From NCBI RefSeq assembly GCF_900111005.1, contig NZ_FOFV01000007.1, forward strand, positions 186,001 through 250,000: DNA of 64,000 bases, written 5' to 3'. Shown here in pieces: positions 16,501 through 25,019 of this stretch (position 1 is the first letter of the stretch; each line of letters begins with the position of its first letter). A model generated the notes under the pieces. It searched no databases and had not been told where the DNA came from. It saw nothing but the letters and a program-made list of their open reading frames with translations. A program made the translations under genes and the position numbers. The DNA comes from Lentzea albida. Its GTDB lineage: Bacteria; Actinomycetota; Actinomycetes; Mycobacteriales; Pseudonocardiaceae.

Positions 16501-17232
16501 TCACGAACAGCTGAACAGCACGGGGCAGGACGCGTGGTGCAGCGCCGCCCTCGCATCGGGTTGCAGGCCCTCTCCCGGGCCGCGTTCCCGGCCGGACACC
16601 ACGAGCAGGTCGCTCGGGAACAGTCGGGTCTCCTCGGCGACCGACCGGCCCTGGCGCACCAGTTCGACGATCACGCCGGGACAACACGCGTGCACGACGT
16701 CGGCTGCGTCGTCGAGCCAGCCGCCGGACAGGGGGCACGACGGCCGGGCCAGCACGCGCAACCGCGTCGCACCGCGGGCCCGGCACAGCGCCGTGGCGCG
16801 CTCCAGCACGCCCTCACCCCCGACGCGCTCCACCACGGCCGTCACCACACCGAACCGCCCCGCCAGCGCGGTGGCGGATCCGCCCACGACCACGACGTCG
16901 CGCCGGTCACGACAGGCGAGCGGCGGCGCGTCCAGAGCCCGCTGACGCGACAACACAACAAGTGCGCCCTCAGTCGCGGGCGGGTAGCGGTCCCCGTGTT
17001 CGACGTGGACGGTCAGCTCCGGCCGCTCGGCCAGCAGCGCCGCGACCTCGGTGTGCACCGGGTCGTCTTCCGCACCGGTGTGCACGACCAAGTCGACGCC
17101 GAGCGCCTCCGCGCAGCCGGCGGCCCAGCGCACACCGGTGACGCCCGAGTCGCGGACGTCCACCAGCACGCAGGTCGTGGCGGTAGGCGCGGACTCGCCG
17201 GTGAGCGCCGGTCCGCCGGTGACGGCGGTCAT
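16501..17232 (-). CDS. Universal-stress-protein-like protein
   Basis: This 243-residue protein starts at ATG 17232, overlapping the upstream stop (ATGA). It resembles two divergent USP-like alpha/beta units: a first strand CVLVDVRDSGVTGVRWAAG with a helix after it, ALVVLSRQRALD and VVVVGGSATALAGRFG, then VVTAVVERVGG starting a second part that ends RALHH-like DARAALHHASCPVLF, as in UspA C-termini. The canonical ATP loop GxxGxxxxxxxxGSVS is not intact, so nucleotide binding is doubtful. It sits between the coiled-coil and metalloprotease genes and is translationally coupled upstream. The USP assignment is moderate; the function is unknown. Confidence 0.62.
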   Translation of the reverse strand: MTAVTGGPALTGESAPTATTCVLVDVRDSGVTGVRWAAGCAEALGVDLVVHTGAEDDPVHTEVAALLAERPELTVHVEHGDRYPPATEGALVVLSRQRALDAPPLACRDRRDVVVVGGSATALAGRFGVVTAVVERVGGEGVLERATALCRARGATRLRVLARPSCPLSGGWLDDAADVVHACCPGVIVELVRQGRSVAEETRLFPSDLLVVSGRERGPGEGLQPDARAALHHASCPVLFSCS

Positions 17233-18023
17233 GCCGACACGCTCGGCATCTGGCTGGTGGAGGCGGGTTCCTCGTCGGGCTCGGCCTCGGACCCGGGTTC
17301 GACGTCGGGTTCGGGGCGGCGGGGCATCTCGATCAGCTCGGCCTCGGCGGTCGCGGGCGCGTCCTCCGGTACGGCTTCCAGCGCCACGGGTGCCGCCGCC
17401 ACCGCGGACTCGGGGCTCTTCCACACCTCCGCTCCCCTGAGCACGCCGATCTCACCGGGCTCGGGGCCACGGGGCGACGGCATCTCCGGCGCGGCGCCGA
17501 TCTCCGCGTACCACTGGTCGAGCAGCCGCTGCCGCTCCCCGAGGTCCGACAACAGCGAACGGGACCGCTCCAAGGCCTCACCGACGATCTCCCGCGCGCG
17601 CTGGCTCGCCTCCGCCAGCCGCCGCTGCGACTCCTGCTCCGCCTCGTCCAGCAGACGGGCGTGCCGGCCCGCCGCCTCCTCCGCGCGGTGCACCGCGTCC
17701 TCCGCTCGGGCGCGCGCCTCGGACTCGATCTCGTCCGCCTTGCGCCTGGCCACGTGCAGCAGGTAGCGGATGCAGCCGGACACGGCGTTGTCCTTGCTGT
17801 GTCCCGCGTGGAGCGTGCGGTACTCCGTGAGCTCCGACCGGGCCTCCTCGAGGTGGCGGGTCAGTTCGTCCGCCGTCTCCAGGGCCGCGTCGCGGTCGGC
17901 GCAGGCGAGTTCGAGCTGGCGCTCCAGGCGGGCGTACTCCTCGTCGACCTGGCTGCGGTTGTACCCGAACAGCTGCGTGTGGAAGGCCGTGCGGCCCTCG
18001 TCCAGGAGGTCGTCCATGGCCAT
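17229..18023 (-). CDS. DivIVA-like coiled-coil protein
   Basis: This 264-residue cytoplasmic protein starts at ATG 18023 (MAMDDLLDEG) after a GGAAAGGA site. The N-terminal segment FHTQLFGYNRSQVDEEYARLE resembles the DivIVA/Wag31 membrane-targeting motif (F-x-GY-x-x-x-VD). Then comes a long Ala/Glu/Arg-rich coiled coil (about 35-170) and a disordered acidic, Pro-rich tail (about 185-264). DivIVA proteins mark curved membrane and organise polar growth in actinobacteria. This is a divergent paralogue, not the main DivIVA, because no division-cluster genes are near. It heads an operon with USP-like, metalloprotease and glycosyltransferase genes, so it may localise an envelope-modifying complex (inference). 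Confidence 0.75.
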   Translation of the reverse strand: MAMDDLLDEGRTAFHTQLFGYNRSQVDEEYARLERQLELACADRDAALETADELTRHLEEARSELTEYRTLHAGHSKDNAVSGCIRYLLHVARRKADEIESEARARAEDAVHRAEEAAGRHARLLDEAEQESQRRLAEASQRAREIVGEALERSRSLLSDLGERQRLLDQWYAEIGAAPEMPSPRGPEPGEIGVLRGAEVWKSPESAVAAAPVALEAVPEDAPATAEAELIEMPRRPEPDVEPGSEAEPDEEPASTSQMPSVSA

Positions 18024-18194
18024 GCCCGTGTCCTTTCCTGAACGGGGCGTTACCTCTGTCGAGGTGGCAGTACCCGGGAGAGGACCCTCCAGACATCTCC
18101 GACCGAGCATGCACCCTGTTCAGTGAATTCCTCACGGACCGTCATCGCCGCTCGCGCCGGGGGTATCCGCCGCAGACCTGATCGGAGGTGTCAC

Positions 18195-18554
18195 GTGAAC
18201 GACCACGAGCCCGCCGCCGGCGACGTCGCCTGGCAACCGTTCGTCGACGCGCTGTGCGCCGCCGCGTCCACGTGGGACGCGGACCTGGGGCGGTTCCCCG
18301 AGGAGGACCGCCCGGCACCGATCAGCCCGGAGCAGGCCGAGAACGTCATGCTGGCGCTCGCCGCGCTCGCGCAGCGGATGTCCAAGGCGACCGCGGCGGT
18401 CGTGCGCGCGATGGCGGACGAGGGGCTGGAGCCCGCAGCCGCGGGAGACGACCTGACCGATCAACTGGAGTCGTTGGCGCGCATGGCTTTGTGCGCCGAG
18501 GCCATGGAGCGCGCGGCCGAGCTCGCGCGTGGCGTGGTCAGCCACGACGTGTAG
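18195..18554 (+). CDS. Small conserved hypothetical protein
   Basis: This 119-residue acidic protein starts at GTG 18195, with GGAGG 7 nt upstream. It is predicted almost entirely helical with many Ala, Glu and Met residues (ISPEQAENVMLALAALAQRM, LESLARMALCAEAMERAAEL). There is no signal peptide, membrane segment or known motif. It is divergent from the DivIVA-like operon and shares the 171-bp promoter region with it, so joint regulation is possible. A longer frame from 18123 lacks a ribosome site. I do not recognise a family. Confidence 0.7.
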   Translation: MNDHEPAAGDVAWQPFVDALCAAASTWDADLGRFPEEDRPAPISPEQAENVMLALAALAQRMSKATAAVVRAMADEGLEPAAAGDDLTDQLESLARMALCAEAMERAAELARGVVSHDV

Positions 18555-18578
18555 GCGCGCCGGATGTCCCGGCGCGCC
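18554..18578. terminator. Bidirectional terminator hairpin
   Basis: GGCGCGCCGG (18554-18563) pairs with CCGGCGCGCC (18569-18578) around a 5-nt loop, between the convergent stops at 18554 and 18594. Confidence 0.75.
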
Positions 18579-18593
18579 CACGCGGATTTCCGG

Positions 18594-19118
18594 TCAGTTC
18601 TGGCGCAGGTACCCGATGTAGGCCTCGGCGGCGGCGCGGGCCCGGTCCCGCAACGCCTGCGGGTCCGTGCCCGCCGCGGCCTGCAGCCCCTCACAGCTCG
18701 TGGCGAGCACGTCCGGGCCGAGCGCGGTCATGGCCATGCCGGGCAGTTCGTCCTTCATGCAGCGCGTGGCCCGCCCGACGGCCTCGGGACTGCAGTAGTC
18801 CTGCGGCGAGTAGCACTTCTCCACCACGGCGTCGAGGACCGGCTTGCTGCGGTTGTAGATCATCTCCATGCTGCCCAGGCCCGCCACGGCCTCGGGGAGC
18901 ACGACGTCCTTGAGCTCCTGGACGTCGCGGCGGTCTGTCCCGGGTTGGAGTTGCGCCTGGCACACAGGCGTCATGAACTCCTCTCGCACGATCTTCGTCA
19001 GTTTGCCGACCGTGTCGCTGAAGTCGCCGTAGCAGGCGATCGCGTTCGCGGCCGCGGGGGCGAGCACCAACGGGATCGTGGCGATCAGCGCGGCCAGTGC
19101 GGTGGTCCTGGTCCTCAT
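18594..19118 (-). CDS. Secreted cysteine-containing hypothetical protein
   Basis: This 174-residue precursor starts at ATG 19118 behind a CCAGGAGG site. The signal peptide MRTRTTALAALIATIPLVLA is cut near ANA-IAC. The mature part is helical, with six cysteines (at AIACYG, TPVCQA, EKCYS, DYCS, TRCMKD, TSCEG) that could form three disulfides. No enzymatic motif is seen. It lies 115 bp downstream of the DUF4015 gene on the same strand with its own ribosome site. It may be an exported stress or surface protein; the family is not recognised. Confidence 0.72.
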   Translation of the reverse strand: MRTRTTALAALIATIPLVLAPAAANAIACYGDFSDTVGKLTKIVREEFMTPVCQAQLQPGTDRRDVQELKDVVLPEAVAGLGSMEMIYNRSKPVLDAVVEKCYSPQDYCSPEAVGRATRCMKDELPGMAMTALGPDVLATSCEGLQAAAGTDPQALRDRARAAAEAYIGYLRQN

Positions 19119-19233
19119 GCCGTCCTCCTGGGTCTCCGGTCGATCCGTGCACCGACTGGTACCCGCGCGTCCGTGTGCCCCACGCGGGTCACACCGGGAT
19201 CGACCGCATCGAGTGACACGTGGTCGCACCGCG

Positions 19234-20412
19234 TCATCGTCCAGAAGGGACGACGAAGTCCGCCTGCACCGCCTCCCCGTCCGCGGCCACGACTCCGAAG
19301 CACGCGCCGCCCGCGCGGACCGCGTCCCTCACCTCCGCGACGAAGTCCACATCGGACTCGACGCCGGCGTGGTCCAGGACCACGTCGTCGAAACCGAGCG
19401 ACGCGGCCTCCCGCGCCAGGGCCACCACGTAACCGCGCACCTCGGGGTGGGCGGGGTTCGTCAGCGTCAGCCCGGCGGCGTCGCCGACGTGGTCGCGCAG
19501 GCCGGAGGCCGCGGACGCGCGGGCGAGCACGGGGTCCTGGAACGCGACGACCCGCGCGACCGCGCGCACTCCGGCGCGGTGCAGCTCCTCGACGGCGGCC
19601 CGCGGGTCGTACAGGTCCCTGACCGCGCCGATCTGGTGCGCCAGCGGCACTTCCGACAGGTAGGCGACCTGGCCCGTCTCGTCCTTGACGTCGAGCCGGA
19701 CGGCGTCGATCTCCCCTCCGCGCGCCCTCGCGAGCACCCGTTCCCGTGACGGCGCGGCCGCCCAGTCGGTCGCGGTCACCCACTCCGCCCGCACGTCCGG
19801 CCGGGACACCGGCACCGGAACGTGCCGCCCGTACGAGTTGCCGGCCGCGTCGCGCGCCTCCACGAACACCGTCGCCGCCGCGGGCACCGTGGCGGCGAAG
19901 ACCCCGTTCACCACCAGGGCGCGGGTCTGGCCGACCCGCACGAGCGCGGCGCTGCGGGCGACGCCCCTGACGGTCACCGGTGACCGGGGTCCTGCGGCGC
20001 GAACGTGCTGCACGGCAAGGGAGGGCGGGGTGTCGTCGATGGTGAACCGGTGGTCCACCACAGCGTCCATGACCAGAGGTGTGGCGCTGCGGACGCGCGC
20101 GATCAGCGTGTGCTCGCCCTCGGCGGGCGTGAAACCCCTGAGCGTCAACCGGTCCCGGTCGCGGCTCGTCGGGATGACGGTGTCGTCGACGAGGACCTCC
20201 ACCCGGTCCAGGAGATCCGGCTCCCCCGTGCTGACGCTGACCTCGCGGAAGGCCGCGCCCCGCAGCACGGCGCCGTTCTCCACGCCGTGGACGGTGAGGC
20301 CGATCCTGTCGAGGTGGGCCACGGAGCCGACCACGAGGGTGGACGACACGGCGAATACCACGCCGAGGAAGACGAGGAGGAAGAGCTCGGACCTGCGGAC
20401 CCGGGTGGACAC
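19234..20412 (-). CDS. Membrane-anchored DUF4015-like putative glycosyl hydrolase with N-terminal beta domains
   Basis: This 392-residue protein starts at ATG 20412 with an N-terminal membrane anchor (residues 9-31). Residues about 35-205 form beta-sandwich, Ig-like repeats (DRVEVLVDDTVIPTS; HTLIARVRS; VFVEARDAAGNSYG). Residues about 220-392 match the start of the DUF4015 TIM-barrel domain: GEIDAVRLDVKDETGQVAYLS, then GVRAVARVVAFQDPVLA and GFDDVVLDHAGVESD. The family domain is usually about 300 residues, so this one looks shortened at the C-terminus. It follows the GH25 gene by 3 bp and is probably co-translated. It may act on extracellular polysaccharide or on peptidoglycan-linked glycan. 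The substrate is unknown. Confidence 0.75.
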   Translation of the reverse strand: MSTRVRRSELFLLVFLGVVFAVSSTLVVGSVAHLDRIGLTVHGVENGAVLRGAAFREVSVSTGEPDLLDRVEVLVDDTVIPTSRDRDRLTLRGFTPAEGEHTLIARVRSATPLVMDAVVDHRFTIDDTPPSLAVQHVRAAGPRSPVTVRGVARSAALVRVGQTRALVVNGVFAATVPAAATVFVEARDAAGNSYGRHVPVPVSRPDVRAEWVTATDWAAAPSRERVLARARGGEIDAVRLDVKDETGQVAYLSEVPLAHQIGAVRDLYDPRAAVEELHRAGVRAVARVVAFQDPVLARASAASGLRDHVGDAAGLTLTNPAHPEVRGYVVALAREAASLGFDDVVLDHAGVESDVDFVAEVRDAVRAGGACFGVVAADGEAVQADFVVPSGR

Positions 20413-20415
20413 GGC

Positions 20416-21231
20416 TCAGCCCGATGCCAGTGCGGCGAGGCGGTCGGCTCCGCCGTTGAAGACGTTCTGGTCGATCGGGGACGACGTGAACTGCCAGATC
20501 GTGTGGAACGGCCACTTGAAGGGCATCGGGCCGACCGCCGCCGCGTACCGCGCGAGCCACAACGGGTTGGTGGAACTGAAGTCGCCGGAACGGCCAGTGC
20601 ACCTGTCCCACCACTGCGCCGACGTGTAGATGACGGGCCAGCGCTTGGTGAGCGCGTGGTAGGTGTCGCTGAAGCTGCGGATCCAGTTCACCATCGCGGC
20701 GTGGCTCAGGCCGTAGCAGGTGCCGCCGCCGTACGGGTTGTACTCGATGTCGAGCGTCCCCGGCAGCGTCCTGCCGTCACGCGACCACCCGCCGCCGTTC
20801 TGCACGAAGAAGCGGGCCTGAGTCGCGCCGTCGGAGCGGTTCGGCAGCGCGAAGTGGTACGACCCCCTCGTCATGCCCACGGCCGCGGAACCGTTGTACT
20901 GCTGGGTGAAGTTCGGGTTGGTGTAGTTCGTTCCCTCGGTCGCCTTGATGTAGACGAACCGCTTTCCCGAGCGCCACCAGTGTCCCCAGTCGACGTTGCC
21001 CTGGTGGCTGCTCACGTCGATCCCGTGCACGCTGCCCACGTTCTCCGGACCGAGTTCGGAGGGCGACCCGAGCATCTCACCGGTGCCCTCGTGCTTGGCG
21101 ATCTGCGAGCCCGCCGTGTGGTCGTCGGCTCCTTCGGCCGCGTGGGCCTGCACGGGACTCAGAAAACTCGCGACCAACGCGATCGCGGTGGCGCGAACAA
21201 ATCGGGAGCCGGCACTTGATTGCGGCGACAT
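20416..21231 (-). CDS. Secreted GH25 muramidase (lysozyme)
   Basis: This 271-residue precursor starts at ATG 21231. The signal peptide ends near AHA-AEG (residue 31). The GH25 domain (about 68-270) has D72 in GIDVSSHQGNVDW, E99 in KATEG, and the catalytic DxE pair D161/E163 in LDIEYNPYGG. Late strands VIYTSAQWWDRCTG and PLWLARYA also fit. GH25 enzymes cut the beta-1,4 bond between MurNAc and GlcNAc, including O-acetylated peptidoglycan. It is divergent from the PASTA penicillin-binding protein across a 216-bp region, which suggests coordinated cell-wall turnover and synthesis. It has no separate wall-binding repeat. Confidence 0.94.
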   Translation of the reverse strand: MSPQSSAGSRFVRATAIALVASFLSPVQAHAAEGADDHTAGSQIAKHEGTGEMLGSPSELGPENVGSVHGIDVSSHQGNVDWGHWWRSGKRFVYIKATEGTNYTNPNFTQQYNGSAAVGMTRGSYHFALPNRSDGATQARFFVQNGGGWSRDGRTLPGTLDIEYNPYGGGTCYGLSHAAMVNWIRSFSDTYHALTKRWPVIYTSAQWWDRCTGRSGDFSSTNPLWLARYAAAVGPMPFKWPFHTIWQFTSSPIDQNVFNGGADRLAALASG

Positions 21232-21394
21232 CGTTTCCTCCCCGTGCGTGAATGGTCTTGAACGGCAGCTACCCGTGGCAGCCGCCGAAAAACAAGACCC
21301 GCATTTGTTGGCACCACAGGGTGACCCCAGTGCTGTTCAGGCACGCACGGTGACGATTCTCGGGGCCCTGATTCATTCGATGTGGTCGCCTGAT

Positions 21395-21407
21395 CGGTGA
21401 TTCACCG
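21395..21407. promoter_or_regulatory. Inverted repeat in the GH25/PBP divergent promoter region
   Basis: CGGTGATTCACCG is a 13-bp perfect inverted repeat with one central base, about 40 bp upstream of the PBP start. It is a candidate operator. Confidence 0.3.
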
Positions 21408-21447
21408 GGTAACCGGCGAAAGCCGCTGTGAATGAGAGGAGTCCGAT

Positions 21448-24195
21448 GTGAATCGCAAGCGGATCGGATCCGGCCTGGGCAAACTGGCCGGGCTCTGCGT
21501 GCTCGCCGGCGCACTGGTCGCCGGGCTCCTCTTCCCGGCCACCGCGACACTCGGGTTCGTGTCGAACAAGATCAGCGACCAGGTCCAGTCCACTGTGGCC
21601 GAGATGCTGAACACCGGCCCGCCGCTGATGACCACGGTGACCGACAAGGACGGTGCGCCGATCGCCCACCTGTACGACCAGTACCGGGTGCGCACGCCAC
21701 CGGACAAGATCTCGCAGCACATGAAGGACGCGTTGCTCGCGATCGAGGACCGCCGCTTCTACGACCACCACGGCGTCGACTGGCTGGCCAGCCTGCGCGC
21801 CCTGGCCCGCAACAACGCGAGCGGCTCGGTGCAGCAGGGCGCGTCCACCCTGACGCAGCAGTACGTGAAGAACTACCTGGTGCACGTCGTGGCACGCAAC
21901 AACAAGAACGCGCAACGCGAGGCCCAGGAGCAGAGCATCACGCGCAAACTCCGGGAGGCGCGCATCGCGATCGGCCTGGAGACGGCACTGGGCAAGGACG
22001 AGATCCTCCGCCGGTACCTCGACCTCGTGCCGTTCGGTTCGACGATCTTCGGCATCACCGCCGCCGCGCAGGCCTACTTCGACACGACGCCGGACAAGCT
22101 GACGATCCCCCAGGCCGCGACGCTCGCCGGCATGGTGAACAGCCCGACGTACCTCGACCCGGAGGCGCGGCCGGACAAGGCGATCGAGCGCAGGAACCTC
22201 GTGATCGACGCCATGGTCCACAGCGAGAAGCTGTCCAAGGAGGAGGCCGACCGGCACAAGGCCGTTCCGCTCGGTCTCCAGGATCCCGTGCGCCCGCTGC
22301 AGACCGGTTGCGTCGGAGCCGGGCCGTCCTACGGCTTCTTCTGCTCGTTCCTGGTGCAGCACCTCGTCGAGAAGGGCTTCGACCTGGAGGAGCTGAAGGT
22401 CGGCGGCTACCGGGTGGAGACCACGCTCGACCCGAAGATCACCGAGCACGCCAAGCAGGCCGTCGAGGCGCAGGCGCCGAAGACCACGCCCGGTGTGGCG
22501 AACACGATGGCGGTCGTCCGTCCGGGCAAGGACGCGCACGAGGTCGTCGCGCTGGTGGCCAACCGCGACTACGGCCTCGACAAGGACAAGTTCGAGACGC
22601 AGTTCGACCTGCCGAGCGGCGTGGAGAACAAGTTCGGCACGGGCTCTGTCTACAAGGTCTTCACCGCGGCCGCGGCGCTGGAGAAGGGGATCGGCGTCGA
22701 CACCGTCGTCGACTCCCCCAACACCTACACCTCGCGGGTGTTCAAGGGCGGTGCCCCCTCCTGCCCCGCCACGGGCGAGCCGAACACCTACTGGTACTGC
22801 CTCTCCAACCACAACGACCGCTACCCGCCGAAGATGCCGCTGAAGCAGGCACTCGCGACCTCGCCCAACACGGCGTTCGTCATCCTCGAGGAGAAGGTCG
22901 GCCTGCAGGCCGTCGTGGACATGGCGTCCAAGCTCGGCATGCGCAGGACGATGGCCACCAACATCGCCGGTGTGCCGCCGGACCCGAAGGGCGCCAAGGA
23001 CCTGAGGATGACGCAGGCGGAGTTCTACGCCTCCAACGGCAACGCCTCCTTCACCCTCGGCCCCGCTCCCTCCAGCACGCTCGAACTGGCGAACGTGGCC
23101 GCGACCGTCATGAGCGGCGGCACCTGGTGCGAGCCGACTCCCATCCGCCGGGTCCTCGACCGCGACGGCAAACCCGTCGAGCTCGCCAAGTCCCCGTGCG
23201 AGCAGGCCGTGCCCGAACCTCTCGCCAACGCGCTGGCCACGGGCCTCAGCGAGGACAGCAAGGGCCAGGGCACCGCGGCCGTCTCGGCGAAGAAGGCCGG
23301 CTGGAAGCGCCCGATGATGGGCAAGACCGGCACGACCGAGGAGTACAAGTCCGCCGCGTACCTCGGCGCGACGCCCGACTACGCGGGCGCCGTCCAGGTG
23401 TTCAACGACAGCACCTCACCGAAGGGGATCTGCGTCGGCGCGGGCGCTCCGACGCTCTGCCCCGAGGGCAACATCTACGGCGGCACCGTGCCCGCCGCCA
23501 CCTGGTTCGACACGATGATGAAGGTGCACGACGGCCTGCCGGAGAAGCCCCTGCCGCAGGTGGAGGAGCGTTTCCTCAAGGGCGACACGCAGATGAAGGT
23601 CCCGGACGTCGTCGGCACGGAGCTCGGCAAGGCCAAGGCGCTGCTGCGCGACGCGGGCTACGAGGTGACGACGGTGTCCGTCGCCTCGGACAAGCCCGCC
23701 GGCGCCGTGGTCGACCAGTCGCCGCGCGGTATGGCGTTGCGGGGCACGCCGGTGACGCTGTCGGTGAGCAACGGGTCCGCGCCTCCGCCGAAGCCGGCGG
23801 CGCCTCCGGCGACCACCGCCGCGCCCGCGCCTCCGACTCCGGCCGTCACTCCTGCAGAGCCGGGGACGCCGTCACCGACTCCCGAACCGACGTCCACGGT
23901 CCCTGGACAGCCGTCGCCGCCGACTCCTGGGCCGACGCCGTCGCCCACTCCCGGACGATCGTCATCCCCTGCGCCCGAACCGACGTCGCCGGTTCCCGGC
24001 CGGCCGTCGTCCCCGGCTCCCGGTCAGTCGTCGTCCCCCGCCCCCGAACCGACGTCACCGGCTCCTGGACAGACGCCGACACCCACCTCCGGGCGATCGT
24101 CGTTCCCCTCCTCCAAGCCGCCGCCACCGATTCCCGGACCGGCGCCGTCACCCGCTCCCAAGGAGTCGTCTCCCGCTCCCCCGCCGACGAGCTGA
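21448..24195 (+). CDS. Class A penicillin-binding protein with PASTA domain and Pro-rich tail
   Basis: This 915-residue bifunctional peptidoglycan polymerase starts at GTG 21448 after a GAGAGGAG site. A membrane anchor spans residues about 12-38. The GT51 glycosyltransferase has catalytic E100 in AIEDRRFYDHHGVDW and GASTLTQQ at 131-138. The transpeptidase has S400xxK403 (SVYK), S472-P-N474 and K626-T-G628. One PASTA domain follows (about 716-780), then about 130 residues of Pro/Ser/Thr-rich tail with repeats of PSSPAPEPTSP. PASTA can bind muropeptides or beta-lactams. The tail probably spans the wall. Neighbouring divergent GH25 suggests paired synthesis and hydrolysis. It resembles PonA-type enzymes of mycobacteria. 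Confidence 0.95.
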   Translation: MNRKRIGSGLGKLAGLCVLAGALVAGLLFPATATLGFVSNKISDQVQSTVAEMLNTGPPLMTTVTDKDGAPIAHLYDQYRVRTPPDKISQHMKDALLAIEDRRFYDHHGVDWLASLRALARNNASGSVQQGASTLTQQYVKNYLVHVVARNNKNAQREAQEQSITRKLREARIAIGLETALGKDEILRRYLDLVPFGSTIFGITAAAQAYFDTTPDKLTIPQAATLAGMVNSPTYLDPEARPDKAIERRNLVIDAMVHSEKLSKEEADRHKAVPLGLQDPVRPLQTGCVGAGPSYGFFCSFLVQHLVEKGFDLEELKVGGYRVETTLDPKITEHAKQAVEAQAPKTTPGVANTMAVVRPGKDAHEVVALVANRDYGLDKDKFETQFDLPSGVENKFGTGSVYKVFTAAAALEKGIGVDTVVDSPNTYTSRVFKGGAPSCPATGEPNTYWYCLSNHNDRYPPKMPLKQALATSPNTAFVILEEKVGLQAVVDMASKLGMRRTMATNIAGVPPDPKGAKDLRMTQAEFYASNGNASFTLGPAPSSTLELANVAATVMSGGTWCEPTPIRRVLDRDGKPVELAKSPCEQAVPEPLANALATGLSEDSKGQGTAAVSAKKAGWKRPMMGKTGTTEEYKSAAYLGATPDYAGAVQVFNDSTSPKGICVGAGAPTLCPEGNIYGGTVPAATWFDTMMKVHDGLPEKPLPQVEERFLKGDTQMKVPDVVGTELGKAKALLRDAGYEVTTVSVASDKPAGAVVDQSPRGMALRGTPVTLSVSNGSAPPPKPAAPPATTAAPAPPTPAVTPAEPGTPSPTPEPTSTVPGQPSPPTPGPTPSPTPGRSSSPAPEPTSPVPGRPSSPAPGQSSSPAPEPTSPAPGQTPTPTSGRSSFPSSKPPPPIPGPAPSPAPKESSPAPPPTS
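23865..24190 (+). repeat. Pro/Ser/Thr-rich coding repeats in PBP tail
   Basis: Degenerate tandem units encoding PxPSPxPE/PTSPxPG fill the end of the PBP gene. They are in frame and encode the disordered wall-spanning tail; copy number probably varies between strains. Confidence 0.7.
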
Positions 24196-24204
24196 GGCAC
24201 GACC

Positions 24205-24236
24205 ACGAAGCCACGGACCACCGTCCGTGGCTTCGT
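24205..24236. terminator. Strong bidirectional terminator after the PBP gene
   Basis: ACGAAGCCACGGAC (24205-24218) pairs perfectly with GTCCGTGGCTTCGT (24223-24236) around a CACC loop. It lies between the PBP stop (24195) and the convergent SDR stop (24242). Confidence 0.9.
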
Positions 24237-24241
24237 CCGTG

Positions 24242-25006
24242 TCAGGTGCGCAGGTGCGACGCCCCGTTGAGGTCCAGGACCGCCCCCGACGACCAGGCCG
24301 CCTCGCGCGAGGCCAGGTACACGATCGCCGAGGCGATCTCCTCCGGTGTGCCGACCCGGCCGAACGGGCTCTGGTCCCGCACCGCGTCCCCCTCGTCGCC
24401 GGCGAGCTTCCCGGCCTGCCGCTCGGTCGCCACGAACCCCGGCGCCACCGACGTCACGGAGATCCCGTGCGGTGCCAGTGCGACCGCGGCCGACTGCCCG
24501 AACGCGTGCAGCGCCGCCTTGCTCGCCCCGTAGGCCGGGTGGTCGGGTTCGCCGCGGAACGCCCCGCGCGAGCCGACGTTGACGATGCTGCCCGGTGCGC
24601 CGCGGTCGATGAGGTGCTGCGCCACGGCCCAGGTGACGTTGACGGCGCCGAGGAGGTTCACGTCGAACATGGACCGCCACGCGCTGGTCCACGTGTCCCA
24701 CGAGGAGTCGCCGATGCGGTGCGGGTTGGCGGCGCTCGGGGCGACCGCCGCGTTGTTGACGAGCACGTCCACCGCGCCGAGCCGGTCCACCGCCTCGGCG
24801 ACCAGGCCGCGCGCCACCTCCGGGTCGGACAGGTCGCCGCCGATCAGCACGTGGCCCTCGCCGGCCAGTCCGGCCAGGGTCTCCCGCGCGTCGTCGCGGC
24901 GGCTGCTGTAGTGCACGGCGACGCGGTGGCCCCGTTCGGCGAAGGCCGCGGCGGTCGCACGGCCGATCCCGCGCGACGCCCCGGTGATGATCACTCCACT
25001 CGACAT
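24242..25006 (-). CDS. SDR-family oxidoreductase (3-oxoacyl-ACP reductase-like)
   Basis: This 254-residue classical short-chain dehydrogenase starts at ATG 25006. It has the cofactor motif TGASRGIG (residues 8-15), NNAA near residue 87, the catalytic Ser in IVNVGSRGAF and YGASK. The C-terminal SDR feature RVGTPEEIASAIVYLASREAAW is typical of FabG-like enzymes. It lies 13 bp downstream of the GH3 gene on the same strand, so it may be the last gene of the LacI-controlled operon. The substrate may be a sugar or sugar-derived ketone, but this is inference. Confidence 0.9.
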   Translation of the reverse strand: MSSGVIITGASRGIGRATAAAFAERGHRVAVHYSSRRDDARETLAGLAGEGHVLIGGDLSDPEVARGLVAEAVDRLGAVDVLVNNAAVAPSAANPHRIGDSSWDTWTSAWRSMFDVNLLGAVNVTWAVAQHLIDRGAPGSIVNVGSRGAFRGEPDHPAYGASKAALHAFGQSAAVALAPHGISVTSVAPGFVATERQAGKLAGDEGDAVRDQSPFGRVGTPEEIASAIVYLASREAAWSSGAVLDLNGASHLRT

Positions 25007-25019
25007 CCCCCCACGGTAC

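Noticed and set aside
21432..24533. 1033-codon frame overlapping the PBP gene
   Set aside because: It is an out-of-frame shadow; the product is Arg/Gly-rich without motifs, while the overlapping frame has all PBP motifs.
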